Origin: Morchella semilibera
Taxonomy: Eukaryota > Ascomycota > Pezizomycetes > Pezizales > Morchellaceae
DNA length: 64,000 nucleotides
Assembly: GCA_009192285.1 (NCBI GenBank)
Contig: WBVU01000003.1
Span: 2,697,973 to 2,761,972 of the forward strand
Direction of reading: 5' to 3'
The notes under the pieces were generated by a model. That model saw only the letters and a list, made by a program, of their open reading frames with translations. It was not told the origin of the DNA and did not search any database. Made by a program: the position numbers and the translations under genes. Of this stretch, positions 58,091 to 64,000 are shown piece after piece. The stretch's first letter is position 1; each line of letters begins with the position of its first letter.

Positions 58091-60804
58091 ATGACTACTT
58101 CACTACGCTCTAGCCTCCACGGTCTTGCATTAGGGAAAAAGGCGGCTTTGACTGACGATGACGGCGAAGTACTAGAGCGCATCATTGTCGGTATTGACTT
58201 CGGGTAGCCATACTTCATGCTTTGGATCGATCATTAACTATACACACTTCTGCTAACAATCCTTAAAGAACGACGCATAGCGCAGTAGCCTGGGCACAAA
58301 CCTCGTCTCCGGAGGAATATGAAGTAATAACACATTGGCCAGGGCAGACCAGTAAAGACTGGGGGAAAGTACCCTCGGATATCCTTTACCCAACATCTCC
58401 AACATCCCGAGCGCCGAGCCCCAATGAAGTCGGAAGCCCTAAACTCAGCGCATCATTATCACGACCTCCAAGTACCGGAGTCGGTGATCTAGTACCGTCG
58501 ACAGCCCTTGGGTTCAAATGGTACACATCTCCCCTTCCCCCAGAAACGGCGGTCGCTGAAATCTGAACTCGAACAGGGGCTTCGAGGTACCTCCCACAGA
58601 TCCACAGAAACTCTCCTGGATCAAGATCCTACTCGACCCCTCCCAGCCGCGACCAACATTTGTAAATCCGAAACGTACTACACTTCCGCGTGGGAAGAAG
58701 CCCGTTGATATAGTTACCGACTACCTTACAGCACTGCGCCAATACACCGAACAAACACTCGAGCGCCGCCTGGGTCGTGAGTTGATATCCCGGAGTCAGG
58801 TCGAGTACGTACTCACTGTACCGGCTGTATGGAGCGACAAGGCAAGACAAATGACTATGGAGGCGGCTATGCGGGCGGGGTTGGGCCTCGGGAATGGTGG
58901 GGGTGACCCTGAGGCAAGCGGGGGCTTGTTGAAGCTTATCACAGAGCCAGAGGGGGCCGCGGAATACGCGCTTAGAAGTATTCAGCCAAATTCAGTAAAG
59001 GTGGGTTAAATACATTTTATTATTACTACATACATATCTATCGTTATAGGGTTAGGGTTGGATAGTCGGCGCCTCTACCGGGTCGCGATCGTCTTATGAG
59101 GATAAAATCTCACGGAGAAGCACATGGCTTTCCTCCCCGGTTGCTTATATTTTATTTAGCCCGGCTCTATTGATATTAATAGACCAGATCAAATAATGGC
59201 AATTATAAGTCGGGAATAAGGATGCGCAATAACTGCATTGACAGGAACCATGGTTCTACCTGCGAAATCCGGCGCCGCGGTAGAATATAACTAGTCAAAA
59301 TAATATTTATACACATAAAATCAATATAAACAATCAACTGACATTATACTTCCTTTCCAGGTTGGAGACTGCTTCGTTGTCTGCGACGCCGGTGGCGGCA
59401 CCGTCGATCTGATATCCTATCGGATCTCCTCCCTCGTTCCTTTACAGCTAAATGAGGTAGCCATAGGTACCGGTGCCCTTTGTGGCGCTGTATATCTTGA
59501 CCGCCGTTTTGAAGACTTCATTATAACCCGGATTGGCAAGGAGCAATTCGAGGCTATGGATCATCGTGCCAGGTTCCAAATGGTGCAGTATTGGGAGACC
59601 TATGTTAAGCGCGAGTTTGTAATGGCCGATGAAGATAGCGAGGAAGGTGATGGTAAGGAGGAACAGGCGGAGGGCGGAGAGTTTTGGGTCCCCGTGATGG
59701 GAGTGCCAGATAACGAAGATAGAGGGGTAAAGGGGGGGTTCTTGAAGGTGACTAGGTATGTGGGTGACTTTGTTCCAGAGTTAATTCCGTTGCTAAATCA
59801 TGGAACTTTAGGAAGGATGTTAGAGATATATTTGAGCCTGTTGTATCACAGGTCCTGGAACTTATATCAAAGCAAGTCATAGAGGTTTTGAAATCGGGCA
59901 AGGGTCCTGTTGCGGTATGTTTTTTATCCCTTCCCATGCGGTATTTTTCAGACCAATTAATAAACACACGCAGGCAATTCTTCTTGTTGGTGGTTTTGGC
60001 TCCTCGGAATATCTTTATCAAAGGATCAATAAGTGGGGCTCCGGCAAAATCACCATCATGCAACCCCGGAATGCTTGGACGTAAGCCCACCCCTCAAGTC
60101 TCTATATTTCATAGACGCTAATTCAAAGACCCAATAGTGCTGTAGTTCGTGGTGCAATAATTCGTGGCCTACAGGGTGACATTGCAGCTGTGCAGTCTCG
60201 CCTCAGCAGACGTTACTATGGTGTCGTACACGACAGCAAGTATGACGAGACAAAGCATGAAGAGAACGAGAAGAAATGGCATGAGTTACGGTGCGAGTGG
60301 GTGGTTAGAAATAGAATACAGTGGTATATCAAACGGGTATGTGCATTGTACTCCAACAATATATTAAAGCAGAAATTAATGATCATCAGGGTGACGTTAC
60401 AACGGAAAAAAAGAAAATATCTTTTCCCTTCTACCGCACAGTGGCAGAAACGGATCTAATTGGTGATACACACCAGCTAAGAACGGAACTTTGGGTTTGT
60501 GACGAGGAGGTTGCGCCAGATAAGCGGGATGCCAGTAAGTACTGCGTTTTTTTGTTTGTTTTTTTCGCCTAAAAATCCCTACTAATACATTCTCCGAAAT
60601 ATAGCTGTCAGAAAGTTATGTGTCATGACATCCGAGCCAGTCCCGGTGAAAAGATTCTCAAAACACAAGAATGGAAAGGGCCAGGTATTCTATAGGGTCG
60701 ACTACACTCTGGATATGACTGTTACTTCAGGTATTGTGGTTTATGAGATGAGTTTAGAGGGGGAGGAGGGCACTGTGGGGAGAGTTACAACCAAGTACGA
60801 GTAG
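58091..60804 (+). CDS. Hsp70-like ATPase, HSPA12/fungal type (645 aa, 9 exons)
   Basis: Exons: 58091-58203, 58269-58520, 58577-59000, 59361-59755, 59812-59914, 59974-60080, 60138-60336, 60390-60534 and 60605-60804, all GT-AG and in phase. Visible actin/Hsp70-fold motifs: phosphate 1 IIVGIDFGTTHSAVAWA (residues 30-46), LTVPAVWSDKARQMT, ITEPEGAAEYAL, phosphate 2 VVCDAGGGTVDLISYRI, and adenosine motif ILLVGGFGSSEYLYQRI, then a C-terminal beta-rich part ending GRVTTKYE. Family members lack the classical Hsp70 substrate domain and EEVD tail, and many fungi carry large numbers of paralogues; their clients are mostly unknown. The intron at 59001-59360 is six times the usual length and holds a telomere-like TAGGGTTAGGGTT. 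The gene sits alone in repeat-rich DNA yet looks intact. Confidence 0.9.
59047..59059 (+). repeat. Telomere-like repeat inside an intron
   Basis: TAGGGTTAGGGTT, two units of TTAGGG, within the long third intron of the Hsp70-like gene. Confidence 0.6.
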
Positions 60805-62603
60805 GGTGATTACACTGGTATGAAGGGATTCCAGTACAGAGAGTCAGTCGTCCCGATTCGGAGTGTAAAGAGTGACGCTAGTTGATTATTACTATTTCAT
60901 GCCAAATGCGGTTGCTTAGCAAATTTGGGCTGGTAGGAATGTTATTTAACAATATTACGTCATTATTGCAACTAGGTACGATTCTAATCTTATAATTACA
61001 TGTAACGTATTAGACCGGATACTGTGCCAGACCTAGATCAAGAGTGTCAACCCCATACAAATTAGCAATTTCTGCTGCCTAAGCTATCACCACTACCTCT
61101 TGAGATATTTACCCACAAATTTTTATAAGTATTTGAATGGTTTCCATATTAACTACCTCCTATTATGGTGTTTTGCATGCTGAGTCTTCGTTTTAATTTT
61201 CGAAGGCTTTATGCCTAGTTTCGGTGCCGTTGCCATGCGACACGCTTCTAGGTCTAACGCGGTACTCGATCGAAAACGTCAGGTATACACATGTAACCGC
61301 ATTTGACACCAAATAGTAGAATTCCATGGCTCACAGCATATCACTCGAACACTTACCCTGGTCTCTATAATACAGTGTAAGTGCATTATGCTACACGCCC
61401 TGCAATGTTTATTTGGGGGGCCATATTAACAAATGGCCTAGGTCGATCACAGCGCAATCCAGCCTTGCCTTCTTAAACCAATCATGTTTCTTCCAGTCCA
61501 GAATTGGAACAGTCAAATCAAAATCTACTCCGAGGAACAACCCGTTTTCATGCAACCCCCTCTAGATGATCTGGGGCTCTATCCCCGCACTAACTGACAG
61601 CTACATATCGAGACGAGTGTAGCAGCTGCTGCATGGTCATGGCCGATAGGCTACCGAATGTTTAAACTCAGCTCATTATGTCCACCATTTGCGTTTTCCT
61701 CCAGGCCGGATGATGTAATTCGTTTCAAGCCTCTCAGCTCATTATGTTCACCAGTAAATATATCTATCATCTGCGTTTTCCTCCGGGCCGGATGATATAA
61801 TTCGTTTCAAGCCCTTATGCTTCGGCAGCACATGTAATCTACCTGCATTGGCCTTACGTAGAGTATTCCTGAGTGGAGTTGAGTTCTTTTTGAGCGGGCA
61901 CACACCTAGGGCTAGGGCTGGGCTTTGGGCTGCAACTGATCGAGCAGGCCCGTGCATGAGACCCGATGATATGCGTGCTAAATGAACATGTATCGGAGAG
62001 AGGAAAAACCCACCACATAGGCAACATGTGATGGATACTCTAGGTTGATGTAAGGGTGTTTTTAAAGTAGGTACTCCACCTACCTATGTACCTACCTTAA
62101 TTACTCTGAGAAACATCTGCGAGTAAGTTTGCATGAGCTGATCGTGGTTGGGATCGTTACAGAGGCAGGCACACGCACGCGGGAGGGACATACCGGTATA
62201 TGTACCTACGTACTACGCCTCCTTGAAGCGCGAAGTAAAACACCTGTCCGGCAACATTACAGTGGTAGTGTAAGTAGTTATTCATATTACGGTCACAAGT
62301 TCTCACTCGGATATCTTACGTTACACGTACCAACCGGGCCGGAATGATCTGCGACACCATAGAAATTTGAAACCTTATCGAACCCGAGCTCAGGTGATAC
62401 ACTTACTACTATCACATGCCGGGGGTTACCTGGTTTGGTCTGTATCGACATCATGATGGGGAGTCTATTACCCTACTTGTCTACCTACATTTTGTAGACC
62501 TGATAGACTAAATAGCACGCGCAATAGTTCTTAGGAAGTCAAGAGGCCCAATCGGACATGGCGGTATGCAGCTTATTTTGATTCGTTATGCCTCGTCCTG
62601 TCA
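60805..62603. other. Intergenic, AT-rich, with a local duplication
   Basis: No gene was recognised. A block of about 65-80 bases is duplicated in tandem at 61667-61731 and 61733-61812. A small palindrome of GTAGGTAC type lies at about 62066-62100. Confidence 0.45.
61667..61812 (+). repeat. Tandem duplication of a 65-bp block
   Basis: Both copies run from CTCAGCTCATTATGT to GATATAATTCGTTTCAAGCC (or GATGTAATTC in the first). The second carries about 15 extra bases (AGTAAATATATCTAT) in the middle. A few substitutions separate them. Confidence 0.85.
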
Positions 62604-63092
62604 TCACTTAGAAATTTCGTCTCCAGCTTCTCGTTCCGGGTGCGAGCAAGGAGTGTGGGGCAAACCGAGCTGAAAAGCATGCGAGGCCTGCATTTGAGAT
62701 TGGGCTAAAGTCGGCTCTAAGCGATCGTAGACCAAGCAGATGTTGAGAATCGGAATGGCCGTAGAGATGGGCGTGAACACGATTGGCTAGAAAACGTCAA
62801 AGTGTCTTAGAAAGAAAAAAAAAGAAAAGTCTTGTTGATAGACGGCAGCCACGAACCACGCAATTGCCCACCACACCTTGACTTGACTTGATTATTGATC
62901 TTGTTTGTCTGTCTTTGAGGCCGGTTCTATGTAGACCGACCAAACAAAACACGCCCCGTTCGTTTGTGGTTGCGGGGGTAACGAACGACTCAGTGTGTGT
63001 GTGAGATCGCCAATCACCACACTAGACGCCATCAAAAACATAGCGTGGGTGCCATATTGCATTAGCAGCCAACCACGCGTCCGAGCTTCCAT
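62604..63092 (-). CDS. Probable small multi-pass membrane protein (exon model incomplete)
   Basis: Three minus-strand pieces read as one membrane protein. The first (from 63092) starts MEARTRGWLLMQYGTHAMFL, continues ASSVVIGDLTHTL and CFVWSVYIEPASK. The second contains VWWAIAWFVAA. The last exon, 62786-62604, follows a clear acceptor (TTTTCTAG) and reads PIVFTPISTAIPILNICLVY to a stop after GDEISK. The second-to-third junction (donor GTCTAT after WFVAA) is in phase; the first-to-second is not resolved, because no good donor precedes the stop in the first frame. I do not recognise the family. It may be a real gene or a slightly decayed one. Confidence 0.4.
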
Positions 63093-64000
63093 CCGCTCAA
63101 GATTAAAATTTACTAGGATCACGTTTGCGTTAGGTGCGGAGTAGGTATATGCAGGATGGCAACATGGAGAGAGTCTAGGTAGAATACATACAGCTTTGTC
63201 TCCTCTACACACTCTCTCAGGTAGGCAGCAGGCAGCAGGCAGGCAGGCAGGCAGGCAGGCAAGCTGGAGAGCTGCACCTCAAGGCGATCAGGGTGGATTG
63301 TATGGTTTTAGGCTGCTGCTAGTGCTGCTGCATGAAATACAAACTCTACAATATAAAAATGATAAGGGTCCTGAGTTACAGGGAGAATCACGTATGATAG
63401 AAGATAAATCACGATCAGTAGTAATACTACTACATGTAGTAGCAATAGTAACCAATGTGGCACTAGCTCTTCAAGGTTATATCACGTCCAGAGAAAAACG
63501 AGTGATATATCCCCAAAACTGAAATTCACAGCTAGTAGGTAGGTAGGGCACACTTACAGGGAATCTCTTTCAGCTTAATCCAGTCTATCTCCAATCCAGT
63601 GCAACCAGCCCCCTATCCTCTGAATTATGTATTTTCCAAGCGCCTATCCGTTTCCCTTCCACGCACTTCGCTGCATCCTCCCTCTTTCTCCTCCAATCCC
63701 CAATTGTTACTCCAACGAGGTCGGTGTCCTCAAATCGCGTCTTTTGTCCTTCCCCTCTGACAGGCCCTTCGGGATGAATTGAAAGAAATCCCCCTCCCTT
63801 CCTTTTGGGTCCCAATATTCTGCCGATCACTTCGTCTACCCGTATCACAATCAAAACACCCCTCTCCTCCCCTCCGCGTGAAGAATCATCATCATCAGCA
63901 CACCCCTCCGTTCGACCGTCAGACATCCGTCCATTTTCTCACTATTCTACAATATCTGTGAATCATCCTTTTTCCCCCACTGCGAAGAAACAACTCTAAA
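63093..64000. other. Intergenic; probable promoter of a gene beyond the window
   Basis: A GGCAG repeat lies at 63222-63263. From about 63580 the plus strand becomes strongly pyrimidine-rich (CCTCCCTCTTTCTCCTCC and the like), as in fungal core promoters and 5' leaders, pointing to a plus-strand gene starting after 64000. The minus-strand frame over this tract (63585-63926) is probably a composition artefact. Confidence 0.4.
63222..63263 (+). repeat. GGCAG/GGCA microsatellite
   Basis: Units GGCAGCA then GGCA are repeated about nine times. Confidence 0.85.

Noticed and set aside
63585-63926. Minus-strand frame of 113 codons
   Set aside because: It is the reverse of a pyrimidine-rich promoter-like tract, giving a Gly/Arg/Asp-rich peptide without known features.

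Overview
The window looks like chromosomal DNA of a filamentous ascomycete, most likely a Pezizomycete (truffle/morel type); that placement is an inference. The evidence is short GT-AG introns of mostly 50-70 bases with CTAAC/CTGAC-type branch sites, fungal-only protein families (Pth11-like 7TM protein, ascomycete laccase ending in DSGV, NAD-specific glutamate dehydrogenase of about 1040 residues, Rqc2/Tae2), long low-complexity intergenic DNA, and a fungal 5.8S rRNA fragment at 1622-1677. Many genes are split into small exons, so I rebuilt the gene models by eye from splice signals, reading phase and family motifs. They have not been checked against RNA or databases.

Layout, left to right. 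1-10 kb is AT-rich, repeat-laden DNA holding one well-supported gene, a four-exon NEDD8/RUB1 modifier on the minus strand (4320-4737). Around it lie small hairpin elements, a minisatellite, a 5.8S rDNA fragment and weak or decayed reading frames. 10.9-21.3 kb carries NAD-glutamate dehydrogenase (+), a secreted laccase (-) and a small secreted glycoprotein (+). 21.3-25.7 kb is another AT-rich island, with a possible NACHT relic. 25.7-30 kb has a class III Old Yellow Enzyme (-) and an unknown 190-residue protein (+). 30-35.5 kb is gene-free DNA dense in microsatellites and homopolymers. 35.5-43.2 kb is GC-rich and has an F-box/ankyrin protein (+) followed by Rqc2/NEMF (+). 44.5-51.5 kb has two multi-pass membrane proteins, both on the minus strand; the second is Pth11-like. 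51.5-58 kb is a third AT-rich island with two clear foldback/TIR elements. 58-61 kb holds a nine-exon Hsp70-like (HSPA12-type) gene (+). The right end has a probable small membrane-protein gene (-) and a pyrimidine-rich stretch that looks like the promoter of a gene beyond the window.

There is no gene cluster in the metabolic sense; these are ordinary dispersed fungal genes. Two protein-fate genes are present: NEDD8 (cullin-RING ligase control) and Rqc2 (ribosome quality control), with an F-box/ankyrin protein that could be a cullin-RING adaptor. The most distinctive feature is a set of short non-autonomous elements with terminal inverted repeats flanked by TA dinucleotides (at least five families, seven copies), as expected of Tc1/mariner/pogo-type MITEs. 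One supplies about half of a predicted reading frame (47875-48228). I found no transposase, reverse transcriptase, tyrosine recombinase, CRISPR array, tRNA or intact rRNA gene.
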